Of a stretch of DNA of 20,858 nucleotides, positions 6,438 to 14,050 are shown one piece after another. Origin of the DNA: RGIG4608 sp964413365. Lineage in GTDB: Bacteria > Bacillota > Clostridia > Oscillospirales > CAG-272. The stretch spans positions 1-20,858 of the forward strand of contig CAYPRM010000024.1 in assembly GCA_964413365.1 (NCBI GenBank). Reading direction: 5' to 3'. The notes beneath the pieces are model-generated. The model was not told the origin of the DNA. It worked only from the letters and a program-made list of their open reading frames with translations, and did not search any database. How positions within the stretch are numbered: the stretch's first letter is position 1; each line of letters opens with the position of its first letter. A program made the translations under genes and the position numbers.

Positions 6438-8183
6438 ATGGCATTATCGAACACAGCCGTCCCAAAGTATTACGGTATGTTTCGAGATGCCGTGATACGA
6501 GGAGACATCGCAATTAATGAAAAAATTTCATTAGAGATGAACCGAATCGATGACCTAATAGCGAATCCCGGTATTTATTATGACGACCAAGCTGTAGAAG
6601 GTTGGATAGCGTTTTGTGAAAATGAACTAACTTTAACCGACGGTGCGGATTTAAATTTGCTGGACAGTTTCAAATTATGGGGTGAACAAATTTTTGGTTG
6701 GTATTATTACATTGAGCGCAGTGTTTACGTTCCAAATAAAGATGGACACGGCGGAAGATATGTTAATAAAAGAATTAAGAAAAGACTTGTAAATAAGCAA
6801 TATTTGATCGTTGCAAGAGGTGCGGCTAAATCAATGTACGGTGCTTGTTTGCAAGGCTATTTTTTAAATGTCGATACGTCGACCACCCACCAAATAACGA
6901 CAGCCCCGACAATGAAACAAGCCGAAGAAGTTATTTCGCCTTTACGAACAGCAATAACCAGAGCGCGAGGACCTTTATTTAAATTTTTAACGGAAGGTTC
7001 GTTACATAACACAACCGGTTCAAAAGCAGATCGTGTTAAGTTGGCATCGACGAAGAAGGGGATTGAAAACTTTTTAACGGGATCTCTATTAGAAGTTAGA
7101 CCAATGAGCATCAATAAGTTGCAAGGTTTACAGATTAAATCTGCAACCGTTGACGAATGGTTATCCGGTGACACTCGTGAAGACGTTATCGGTGCCATCG
7201 AACAAGGTGCTTCGAAAGTTGATGATTATTTAATAGTTGCAATTAGTTCTGAAGGAACTATTCGTAACGGCGTTGGCGATACGATTAAGATGGAGTTGAA
7301 CGATATTTTAAAAGGAGAATACGTGAATCCTCATGTTTCTATCTGGTGGTATAAACTTGACTCCATTGATGAAGTCAGCAATCCCGATATGTGGATTAAA
7401 GCCAATCCGAATATTGGTAAAACGGTATCTTACGAAACGTATCAATTGGACGTAGAAAGAGCTGAAAAAGCACCCGCTGCTCGAAATGACATTTTAGCAA
7501 AAAGATTCGGAATTCCGATGGAGGGTTATACTTATTATTTCACATACGAAGAAACAATTCCACACCGAAAATCCGATTATTGGAAAATGCCTTGTGCATT
7601 GGGAGCAGATTTATCGCAGGGTGATGATTTCTGTGCTTTCACATTCCTATTTCCATTACCAAATGGCTGTTTCGGTGTTAAAACTAGAAACTATATAACG
7701 TCTTTAACATTGTCTAAATTACCATCGGCAATGAGATTAAAGTATGATAGTTTTATTGAAGAGGGGAGTTTGATCGTATTAGAAGGAACCGTTTTAGATT
7801 TAATGGAAGTCTACGAAGATTTAGACGAACACATTATTCAATGTGGTTATGATGTGCGATGTTTCGGTTATGACCCATATAATGCAAGTAAGTTCGTTGA
7901 ACGATGGGAATCGGAAAACGGACCGTTTGGGATTGTTAAAGTTATTCAAGGCGCAAAAACAGAATCGGTTCCACTTGGCGAATTAAAAACATACTCAGAA
8001 GAAAGAATGCTTTTGTTTGATGAAGAGATGATGTCGTTTGCTATGGGAAACTGTATTACATTGGAAGACACCAATGGAAATCGAAAATTGTTAAAGAAAA
8101 GGCATGATCAAAAAATTGACGCTGTAGCGGCGATGATGGATGCCTACATAGCATACAAAGATAACAAAGAAGCATTCGAATAG
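6438..8183 (+). CDS. terL: Terminase large subunit
   Basis: Protein of 581 residues from the ATG at 6438, which has AGGAAG upstream; an in-frame GTG at 6387 would add 17 residues overlapping the tag mini-ORF. The ATPase half shows a Walker A variant ARGAAKS (R127 to S132), Walker B TVDEW (D239, E240) and the coupling motif AISSEGT. The C-terminal nuclease half shows ALGADLSQGDD (D391), FGYDPYNASKF (D479) and KIDAVAAMMDAY (D561), the three-acid RNase H-like site. It packages DNA through the portal and cuts the concatemer. Length is normal for HK97-type terminases. It is complete and intact. Confidence 0.95.
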   Translation: MALSNTAVPKYYGMFRDAVIRGDIAINEKISLEMNRIDDLIANPGIYYDDQAVEGWIAFCENELTLTDGADLNLLDSFKLWGEQIFGWYYYIERSVYVPNKDGHGGRYVNKRIKKRLVNKQYLIVARGAAKSMYGACLQGYFLNVDTSTTHQITTAPTMKQAEEVISPLRTAITRARGPLFKFLTEGSLHNTTGSKADRVKLASTKKGIENFLTGSLLEVRPMSINKLQGLQIKSATVDEWLSGDTREDVIGAIEQGASKVDDYLIVAISSEGTIRNGVGDTIKMELNDILKGEYVNPHVSIWWYKLDSIDEVSNPDMWIKANPNIGKTVSYETYQLDVERAEKAPAARNDILAKRFGIPMEGYTYYFTYEETIPHRKSDYWKMPCALGADLSQGDDFCAFTFLFPLPNGCFGVKTRNYITSLTLSKLPSAMRLKYDSFIEEGSLIVLEGTVLDLMEVYEDLDEHIIQCGYDVRCFGYDPYNASKFVERWESENGPFGIVKVIQGAKTESVPLGELKTYSEERMLLFDEEMMSFAMGNCITLEDTNGNRKLLKKRHDQKIDAVAAMMDAYIAYKDNKEAFE

Positions 8184-8197
8184 GAGAAAAATTCAAA

Positions 8198-8689
8198 ATG
8201 GAAGACTACATTTATCATCACGGTATTCTGGGTCAGCGTTGGGGCATTCGTCGGTACCAAAACGAAGACGGAAGCCTTACAAAAGCTGGTGTTCGCCATC
8301 AACGAGCTTTGGATAAGAAAGACGAAAAATGGGCTAAAAAGAATACCGGAAAAATTACAGACAAAGCAAAGTCAAAGTCGGCTAAAGAACTGAACGCTTA
8401 TGGACGAGAGTTGATGAAGAATCCGAATGCCGTAACAAAAAACGGAAAATTGAGTTCCTCGATAATTATGGCATACAATCAGAAAATGGCTTCTCTTATG
8501 AACGAGAAGGTTTCCGGGCTAAAGTCTCCGTCCGGAAAAACAGTTCAATTCGTTGCTAAACGAGGCGAAATCGGCGTTTTTATGGCTTTGGCTGATCAAG
8601 GTTACAATATGTCACAACTTAAAAACGGTATTTATGGCTCCGGTAAAGTTGCCTATAAGAATACCGTAATAGACAAAGTTGAAACATAA
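8198..8689 (+). CDS. HHG-tagged small phage protein, second copy
   Basis: Protein of 163 residues, with AGGAG 11 bases upstream. Residues 5-24 read YHHGILGQRWGIRRYQNEDG, then SLTKAGVRHQRALDKK, nearly the same tag as the protein at 5856; a 17-base stretch (TACCAAAACGAAGACGG) is identical in both genes. The rest is different: Lys-rich helices (KKDEKWAKKNTGKITDKAKSKSAKEL), then a compact C-terminal part (VQFVAKRGEIGVFMALADQGYNM). No membrane segment. It lies exactly between large terminase and portal, a place for minor head or maturation proteins. Function unknown; the tag and position suggest association with the procapsid. Confidence 0.7.
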   Translation: MEDYIYHHGILGQRWGIRRYQNEDGSLTKAGVRHQRALDKKDEKWAKKNTGKITDKAKSKSAKELNAYGRELMKNPNAVTKNGKLSSSIIMAYNQKMASLMNEKVSGLKSPSGKTVQFVAKRGEIGVFMALADQGYNMSQLKNGIYGSGKVAYKNTVIDKVET

Positions 8690-8705
8690 GGAAGGAGGTT
8701 TGCTT

Positions 8706-9965
8706 ATGGAACAAAAAGAATCATTCGGTTCTAGGCTGAAAAATGCTTGGAACGCTTTTTTTAATAGGGATCCTCCTAGAAACGTTTATGAAGAAATCGG
8801 GATGAGTTACTCCTATCGTCCCGACAGACCCCGTTTTACAAGGGGTAATGAAAGGTCTATTGTTACATCAGTATACAATCGAATCGCTTTAGATGTGTCT
8901 GCAATCAGTATTAAACACGTTCAATTAGATGAAAACGATAGGTATTTAAAAGACGTTGATTCGGGATTGAACAATTGTTTAACATTGGAAGCAAATACGG
9001 ACCAAACGGGACGAGCTTTTATTCAAGATATAGTTATGTCTATGTTTGACGAAGGCTGCGTTGCAATTGTCCCTATTGATACCACATTAAGTCCCGTTAA
9101 CAATGACTCTTACGATATTCTATCGATGAGAACGGGACAAATTTTAAACTGGTATCCTCAGCATGTAAAAGTTCGAGTGTATAACGAAAGGACTGCACAA
9201 AAAGAAGAAATCATACTTCCGAAGAAGTCTATCGGAATTGTTGAAAATCCATTGTATGCAGTAATAAACGAACCGAACTCGACAATGCAACGATTGATAC
9301 GTAAGTTGAACATTCTCGACGCAATAGACGAACAAAGCGGAGCCGGTAAATTGGATTTGATTATTCAATTACCATATACAATTAAAACCGACCTTAGACG
9401 AAAGCAGGCTGATGAAAGAAGACAACAAATCGAAACTCAGTTAGCCGGTTCTAAGTATGGTATTGCTTATACGGATGCAACCGAGCACATAACACAGTTA
9501 AATCGTTCAGTAGATAATAATCTAATGACCCAGATTCAATATTTGACGAGTATGCTATATAGCCAGTTAGGTATTACTCAAGGTGTATTGGATGGTTCTG
9601 CCGATGAAAAGACTATGCTGAATTATCAAAGTCGTTCTATCGAACCAATTTTATCTGCAATTACAGATGAAATGAAACGAAAGTTCTTGACTAAGACTGC
9701 TCGCTCGCAGAAGAAATCTATTTCATTCTTTACGGATCCATTCAAACTTGTTCCGGTTAGTCAGCTTTCGGAAATGGCGGATAAGTTTACTCGAAACGAG
9801 ATTATGACGTCCAATGAGATTAGACAAATCATTGGATTGAAACCGTCATCCGACCCGAATGCAGATGTATTGAGAAATAAGAATTTGAGCGCGCCTAAAG
9901 AAGAAACAGAAAGCAAAGAAACGCAAAAAGAAAATCCGATGGAGGTAAAAATTCAAAATGGATAA
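8706..9965 (+). CDS. Portal protein, HK97 type
   Basis: Protein of 419 residues from the ATG preceded by AAGGAGG (8693-8699); an in-frame ATG at 8679 lies in the previous gene and lacks a ribosome site. Features of the family are present: GNERSIVTSVYNRIALDVSAI near the N-terminus, a wing/stem segment IDEQSGAGKLDLIIQL and LAGSKYGIAYTDATEHITQL, the clip/stem helices around YLTSMLYSQLGITQGVLDGSADEKTML, and the conserved EIMTSNEIRQIIGLKPSSDPNADVL near the end. It forms the dodecameric DNA gate at one capsid vertex. The last codons (IQNG, stop) overlap the start of the protease/capsid gene by 8 bases. Confidence 0.92.
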   Translation: MEQKESFGSRLKNAWNAFFNRDPPRNVYEEIGMSYSYRPDRPRFTRGNERSIVTSVYNRIALDVSAISIKHVQLDENDRYLKDVDSGLNNCLTLEANTDQTGRAFIQDIVMSMFDEGCVAIVPIDTTLSPVNNDSYDILSMRTGQILNWYPQHVKVRVYNERTAQKEEIILPKKSIGIVENPLYAVINEPNSTMQRLIRKLNILDAIDEQSGAGKLDLIIQLPYTIKTDLRRKQADERRQQIETQLAGSKYGIAYTDATEHITQLNRSVDNNLMTQIQYLTSMLYSQLGITQGVLDGSADEKTMLNYQSRSIEPILSAITDEMKRKFLTKTARSQKKSISFFTDPFKLVPVSQLSEMADKFTRNEIMTSNEIRQIIGLKPSSDPNADVLRNKNLSAPKEETESKETQKENPMEVKIQNG

Positions 9966-11706
9966 AAATTACGACTTCAGCGGATGGGCAACGAAAGCAC
10001 TTTTGAGATGTTCCGATGGTCGGACGATTATGAGAGATGCCTTTAAAGACCAAGACGGAGAAACGGTTCCGTTGGTTTGGAATCATCAGCATAACGGACC
10101 CGATAATGTTTTGGGACACGCTCTATTGGAAAATAGAGAAGATGGTGTTTATTCGTATTGTTCATTCAATGAAACGCCAAATGGAAAGAAAGCAAAGACA
10201 TTGGTTGAACACGGAGATGTTGTTGCTCTTTCTATTTTTGCCAATCAGCTCAAACAGCAAGGGGCTAATGTGATTCACGGTATGATTCGTGAAGTTAGTC
10301 TTGTGCTAGCCGGAGCTAACCCCGGGGCTTTTATAGACAATGTAATCAGTCACGGCGACAAAGCAGAAGAAAATGAAGAATCGGCAATTATCTTTACAGG
10401 AGAAGAAATAGAACTTTCTCCTGAAGTAAGTCATTCCGATGATTCTGCGAAAGAAATTAATAAGGAGTCCAATAGAATGGATAATGAAAACAAGGCTGAC
10501 AACAAAGCCGAAAACAAAGAAAAAACTATTAAAGATGTCTTTGACGGTATGACAGAGGAACAACAGACCGTCGTTTATGCACTCGTCGGACAAGCTCTCG
10601 AACAAGGAGCAAATGAAAACAAAAACGATTCCGATGAAGATGAAAATAATAAAGGAGATAACGAAACTATGAAACACAATGTATTCGATACCGATGAGAA
10701 GAACAAGGAGAATGTTCTTAGCCACTCTGAAATGACTGCTATTATTGCAGACGCAAAGAGATACGGAAGCCTTAAGGAATCCACTCTCGAGCACGGTATC
10801 ACTAATATTGAATACCTTTTCCCGGATAGCCAGAATGTAACTTCCACGCCGAAGTTTATTGACAGAGATACGAGATGGGTGGCTAAGGTTATGGCTGCCG
10901 TTCATCACACCCCGTTCTCTAGAGTAAAATCTACGTTTGCAAACATCACCGCTGATGAAGCAAGGGCAAAAGGTTATGTAAAGGGTAAAAAGAAGACTGA
11001 CGAAGTATTTACTCTTCTTAAGAGAACTACTGATCCTACGACCGTATACAAACATCAGACTCTCGATAGAGACGACATCGTAGACATTACTGATCTCGAC
11101 GTTGTTGCTTGGGTTAAGACTGAAATGCGTGGCAAACTCGATGAGGAGCTTGCGAGAGCATTCCTTGTTGGTGATGGTCGTGTAAGTTCTTCTAACGACA
11201 AGATTGACCCGCTTAAGATCCGTCCTATTTGGGGCGACGATGAACTTTATACTGTTAACGCTGTAATTGAAACCGGCGAAGACAAGGCTAGAGAGTTCAT
11301 CAAGAGCTGTATTAAGGCTCGTAAGAATTATAAGGGTTCGGGCAGTCCTACTTTGTATACTACGGAAGATATGCTTACCGATTGCTTGCTTCTTGAAGAT
11401 ACTACGGGTAGACCTCTTTATGATTCCGAAGAGAAGCTTGCGACTAAACTTCGTGTAAAGGAAATTGTTACGGTTCCTGTAATGGAAGGACTCACCAGAG
11501 AAGTTTCCGGTGAGAACAGAAATCTTCTTGGTATTATCGTCAACCTTAACGATTATAACGTCGGTGCAGATAAGGGCGGTGCTGTAAACATGTTCGATGA
11601 TTTCGATATCGATTACAATCAGCAGAAGTATCTTATCGAAACCAGATGTTCCGGCGCGCTTGTCGTTCCGTATTCGGCTATTGTTGTTGAAGAGAAGGCT
11701 GAGTAA
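9958..11706 (+). CDS. Fused prohead protease, scaffold and HK97-type major capsid protein
   Basis: One 582-residue ORF. Residues 1-130 are an S78-type prohead serine protease: WNHQHN (H43, H45), GDVVALSIFANQL and REVSLVLAGANPGAFID with catalytic-type S114. Residues about 145-240 are acidic and Lys/Glu/Asn-rich with a helix TIKDVFDGMTEEQQTVVYAL, matching a scaffold or delta domain. From about 238 onward is the HK97-fold capsid protein, ending RCSGALVVPYSAIVVEEKAE. Family knowledge says the protease cuts off itself and the scaffold during maturation. Two in-frame ATGs with good Shine-Dalgarno sites inside the ORF (10477, 10669) could make the scaffold-capsid and capsid parts separately and in larger amounts. 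The capsid half uses AAG, CTT and other codons more than the protease half, as expected for high expression. Confidence 0.92.
   Translation: MDKNYDFSGWATKALLRCSDGRTIMRDAFKDQDGETVPLVWNHQHNGPDNVLGHALLENREDGVYSYCSFNETPNGKKAKTLVEHGDVVALSIFANQLKQQGANVIHGMIREVSLVLAGANPGAFIDNVISHGDKAEENEESAIIFTGEEIELSPEVSHSDDSAKEINKESNRMDNENKADNKAENKEKTIKDVFDGMTEEQQTVVYALVGQALEQGANENKNDSDEDENNKGDNETMKHNVFDTDEKNKENVLSHSEMTAIIADAKRYGSLKESTLEHGITNIEYLFPDSQNVTSTPKFIDRDTRWVAKVMAAVHHTPFSRVKSTFANITADEARAKGYVKGKKKTDEVFTLLKRTTDPTTVYKHQTLDRDDIVDITDLDVVAWVKTEMRGKLDEELARAFLVGDGRVSSSNDKIDPLKIRPIWGDDELYTVNAVIETGEDKAREFIKSCIKARKNYKGSGSPTLYTTEDMLTDCLLLEDTTGRPLYDSEEKLATKLRVKEIVTVPVMEGLTREVSGENRNLLGIIVNLNDYNVGADKGGAVNMFDDFDIDYNQQKYLIETRCSGALVVPYSAIVVEEKAE
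10461..10479 (+). promoter_or_regulatory. Internal translation start, scaffold-capsid form
   Basis: TAAGGAG (10461-10467) stands 9 bases before an in-frame ATG (10477), codon 174 of the fused ORF, giving MDNENKADNKAENK. The product would be a 409-residue scaffold plus capsid protein lacking the protease. The spacing and Shine-Dalgarno are as good as at true gene starts in this window. Confidence 0.55.
10651..10671 (+). promoter_or_regulatory. Internal translation start, capsid-only form
   Basis: AAAGGAGA (10651-10658) stands about 12 bases before an in-frame ATG (10669), codon 238, giving MKHNVFDTDEKNKENV. The product would be a 345-residue protein of normal capsid size without protease or most of the scaffold. 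It sits right where the acidic linker ends and capsid-like sequence and high-expression codons begin. Confidence 0.55.
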
Positions 11707-11743
11707 AGAAATTCAAAATGGAATAATTGCTTGAGGTGAGATT

Positions 11744-12058
11744 ATGTCAAAGTTTTACGGCTCAATCGGGTTTGCAACGACAGAAGAAACAAAACCCGGT
11801 GTTTGGGTTGAAAAGATTATAGAAAAAAACTATTACGGCGATGTAATTAAGGATACGCAATCAAATCAAAATTCAGGCAACGTCAACGACAACATAACGA
11901 TTTCCAAAAGAATAAGTATAGTTTCGGATTTGTTTGCGAATGAGCATTATTCCAACATTATTTATGCCGAGTTGAAAGGCATTCGATGGAAAGTCACGAG
12001 CATCGATATCGAATACCCTAGACTGGTGCTGTCGGTTGGAGGTGTATACAATGGATAG
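11744..12058 (+). CDS. Head closure or neck protein
   Basis: Protein of 104 residues with GAGGTGAG upstream. It is beta-rich: FYGSIGFATTEETKPGVWVEKIIEKNYYGDVI, then VNDNITISKRISIVSDLFANEHYSNIIYAELKGIRWKVTSIDIEYPRLVLSVGGVYNG. Size, strand pattern and place directly after the capsid gene match head-closure proteins of siphophages. Its stop codon lies inside the start of the next gene (8-base overlap), which shares its Shine-Dalgarno region. Between the capsid gene and this gene is a 37-base gap holding a copy of the ATTCAAAATGGA repeat. Confidence 0.65.
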   Translation: MSKFYGSIGFATTEETKPGVWVEKIIEKNYYGDVIKDTQSNQNSGNVNDNITISKRISIVSDLFANEHYSNIIYAELKGIRWKVTSIDIEYPRLVLSVGGVYNG

Positions 12059-12356
12059 AAGACCAAATCTACATACCCAACTTGTTAATTTATTGGGAAG
12101 TCGTAATGTGTATTTTCAACCTCCGCCGTCAGTACAAATGCGTTATCCGGCTATCATCTATAGCAGGTCTGATATAGATACGAAGTATGCGAATAATGCA
12201 GTTTATCTAAATGACGTTGCATATCAAATCACCGTAATCGATAGTAATCCGGATAGTGAAATTGTAATGAAAGTTGCAAATCTACCAAAATGTCGATTCA
12301 ATAGGCATTATGTATCCGATAACTTAAATCACGATGTTTTTACAATTTATTATTAA
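12051..12356 (+). CDS. Tail terminator or minor tail protein
   Basis: Protein of 101 residues from the ATG at 12051, which has GGAGGTG 6 bases upstream; the in-frame ATG at 12036 has no ribosome site and is less likely. The sequence goes from an N-terminal helix (LHTQLVNLLG) to FQPPPSVQMRYPAIIYSRSDIDTKYANNAVYLNDVAYQITVIDSNPDSEI and FNRHYVSDNLNHDVFTIYY. PAIIY...Y...V.YQITVIDSNPDSEI is typical of the small proteins that cap the tail tube at the head side. The exact role, terminator or completion protein, is inferred from order and pattern. Confidence 0.65.
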   Translation: MDRRPNLHTQLVNLLGSRNVYFQPPPSVQMRYPAIIYSRSDIDTKYANNAVYLNDVAYQITVIDSNPDSEIVMKVANLPKCRFNRHYVSDNLNHDVFTIYY

Positions 12357-12368
12357 AGGAGACTCATT

Positions 12369-13040
12369 ATGAAACTTAAATGGGATAACGTGAAAGAACG
12401 TTATTATGAAACCGGTGTCAAAAAGGGTGTTCTCTATCCGCAGGTAGAAGGTGCTTATCCGAAGGGATGTGCTTGGAGCGGTTTGACTGCGGTAACGGAA
12501 AGTCCTTCCGGTGCTGAACCTACGGCACTTTATGCAGACAACATTAAATACCTTAATCTGATGTCGAACGAGGAGTTCGAAGGAACGATCGAAGCGTATA
12601 CCTATCCTGATGAATTTAATCCTTGTCAGGGATATGCTGAAGTTGCGCCCGGAGTTATGGCGGCACAACAGACGCATCAACCTTTCGGCTTTTCTTATGT
12701 AACTCAGCTTGGAAACGATGAAAAGGGTTCTGATTACGGTTACAAACTTCATCTCGTTTACGGAGCAGTTGCTAAGCCGAGCGAAAAGGGTTATGAATCC
12801 ATCAATGATAGTCCTGATGCAATTACGTTCTCGTGGGAGTTCAGCACTACGCCTGTAGAAATTGCCGATGGTATTAAGCCTACTGCAATCCTTACGATTG
12901 ATTCGACTAAGGTTAAGGCTGAAAAGCTGAAAGTACTCGAGGATATTCTTTACGGTACCGATGGAAGCGGAACCGAGAAAGATGCAAGACTTCCTTTGCC
13001 GTCCGAAGTCATTGAACTTCTTAAGGATGAGATTAATTAA
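12369..13040 (+). CDS. Major tail protein, phi13 type
   Basis: Protein of 223 residues with AAAGGAG upstream. Pattern: WDNVKERYYETGVKKGVLYPQ, AYPKGCAWSGLTAVTESPSGAEPTALYADNIKYLNLMSNEEFEG, TIEAYTYPDEFNPCQG, then PFGFSYVTQLGNDEKGSDYGYKLHLVYGA and FSWEFSTTPVEI. This is the phi13/phage tail tube protein family, which stacks in rings to form the siphovirus tail tube. It uses high-expression codons (CTT, AAG, GCT, CAG) like the capsid part and unlike its neighbours. A terminator follows directly, consistent with strong expression of this gene relative to later tail genes. Confidence 0.88.
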   Translation: MKLKWDNVKERYYETGVKKGVLYPQVEGAYPKGCAWSGLTAVTESPSGAEPTALYADNIKYLNLMSNEEFEGTIEAYTYPDEFNPCQGYAEVAPGVMAAQQTHQPFGFSYVTQLGNDEKGSDYGYKLHLVYGAVAKPSEKGYESINDSPDAITFSWEFSTTPVEIADGIKPTAILTIDSTKVKAEKLKVLEDILYGTDGSGTEKDARLPLPSEVIELLKDEIN

Positions 13041-13054
13041 TCACAATTGATATG

Positions 13055-13097
13055 AAGAGCCGTTAGCAATAAACTTTCGGCTCTTTTATATTTTTAA
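13055..13097 (+). terminator. Intrinsic terminator after the major tail protein gene
   Basis: AAGAGCCG (13055-13062) pairs perfectly with CGGCTCTT (13078-13085) around a 15-base loop, followed by TTATATTTTT. It lies 15 bases after the major tail protein stop and 22 bases before the next gene's start. It probably lets through only part of transcription, setting lower levels for the chaperone and tape-measure genes. Confidence 0.8.
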
Positions 13098-13118
13098 AAA
13101 TTAAAAGGAGAATAAAAA

Positions 13119-13490
13119 ATGTTAAAGAAAACTATAACTTACACCGATTTTAATGGGAACGAACGCACGGAAGACTTTTATTTCAATATCACCGAGGCAG
13201 AAGCTGCAGAAATGCAGTTTAGCACGGAAGGCGGTTATAAAGAAAGAATCGAAAGGATCATCCAAATGAAAGACCAGCCTTCTATTCTTAGAGCATTTAA
13301 AGAGTTCATTCTTCTTGCTTATGGTGAGAAGTCCGAAGATGGTAGAAGATTTAATAAGTCTAAGGATATTTCGGATGCTTTTGCGTCTACGCAGGCATAT
13401 TCCATTCTATTTATGGAACTCGCAACCGATGCAGATAAAGCAGCCGAGTTTGTTAATGCGGTAATTCCTCAGGTAAAGGCTAAGGGCTAA
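13119..13490 (+). CDS. Tail assembly chaperone, first
   Basis: Protein of 123 residues with AAAAGGAG upstream. Sequence: TITYTDFNGNERTEDFYFNITEAEAAEMQFSTEGG, ERIERIIQMKDQPSILRAFKEFILLAYGEKSEDGRRFNKSKDISDAFASTQAYSILFMELATDADKAAEFVNAVIP. This is the Firmicutes gpG-like chaperone family that coats the tape-measure protein. The next ORF starts 2 bases after its stop, in the place of the gpGT extension, but without a recognisable slippery heptamer at the junction. Confidence 0.82.
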   Translation: MLKKTITYTDFNGNERTEDFYFNITEAEAAEMQFSTEGGYKERIERIIQMKDQPSILRAFKEFILLAYGEKSEDGRRFNKSKDISDAFASTQAYSILFMELATDADKAAEFVNAVIPQVKAKG

Positions 13491-13492
13491 AG

Positions 13493-14038
13493 ATGTTAAA
13501 GATTGTGGTTCCCGCAGCCGAGATGTTTGATGAAAAGACAAATGAATTTATTACTGTCAAAGCTTGTGAACTGCAATTGGAGCACTCGCTCGTATCGATT
13601 TCCAAATGGGAGGCTAAATTTAATAAAGCATTTTTGTCAAAATTAAAAAAGACAGATGAAGAAACACTTTATTACATTCGTTGTATGACGTTAACACAAA
13701 ATGTTAATCCAATTGTTTATAACAATTTAACGAGAAGCAATATTAGCGAAATAACGGAATACATAAATGCTCCTATGACAGCGGTTCATTTTCCCGAAAA
13801 AGAAAATGGAAGCGGTAGTGGGAAATCTATCACATCTGATTTAATTTACAGTTGGATGATAGCACTTAATATTCCTTTTGAATGTCAGAAATGGCATTTG
13901 AATCGACTGCTAACGTTGATACGAGTTTGCAACATTAACAACAATCCTAAAAAAGGAAAGCACAGTACTAAAGAAATTTTGTCAAGAAATGCGGCGTTAA
14001 ATGCCGCCAGAAGAAAACAATTCAATACCAAAGGGTAG
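13493..14038 (+). CDS. Tail assembly chaperone, second (gpGT-like position)
   Basis: Protein of 181 residues starting 2 bases after the first chaperone. Upstream only AAGG/AAGGG is present, so translation is probably coupled to the preceding gene. Sequence: ELQLEHSLVSISKWEAKFNKAFL, TDEETLYYIRCMTLTQNVNPIVYNNLTRSNISEITEYI, SWMIALNIPFECQKWHLNRLLTLIRVC and a basic tail with ILSRNAALNAARRKQFNTKG. The WHLNRLLTLIRVC block recalls the T domain of these chaperones, which contacts the tape measure. Whether it also occurs as a fusion with the first chaperone cannot be read from sequence. Confidence 0.65.
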   Translation: MLKIVVPAAEMFDEKTNEFITVKACELQLEHSLVSISKWEAKFNKAFLSKLKKTDEETLYYIRCMTLTQNVNPIVYNNLTRSNISEITEYINAPMTAVHFPEKENGSGSGKSITSDLIYSWMIALNIPFECQKWHLNRLLTLIRVCNINNNPKKGKHSTKEILSRNAALNAARRKQFNTKG

Positions 14039-14050
14039 GAGGTTTTTATT

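Larger units (their letters stand above)
8191..11722 (+). repeat. ATTCAAAATGGA repeat, start-codon copies (8191-8202, 9951-9962, 11711-11722)
   Basis: The 12-mer ATTCAAAATGGA, each time preceded by AA, lies at 8191-8202, 9951-9962 and 11711-11722. In the first two its ATG is the start codon of the second tag gene and of the protease/capsid gene. In the third the ATG opens only ATG-GAA-TAA with no Shine-Dalgarno, in the gap after the capsid gene. Two more exact copies lie inside coding sequence (14623-14634, 19194-19205). All five are on the + strand. Confidence 0.5.

Noticed and set aside
10306..11055. A 249-codon open frame on the - strand inside the protease/capsid gene
   Set aside because: Antisense to a conserved capsid ORF, Phe/Ile/Val-rich translation typical of a shadow frame, and no other gene in the window is on this strand.
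13470..13510. Programmed frameshift joining the two tail chaperones, as in lambda G/GT
   Set aside because: No X-XXY-YYZ slippery heptamer was found near the junction; the second ORF has its own ATG 2 bases after the stop, so coupled initiation is the simpler reading.
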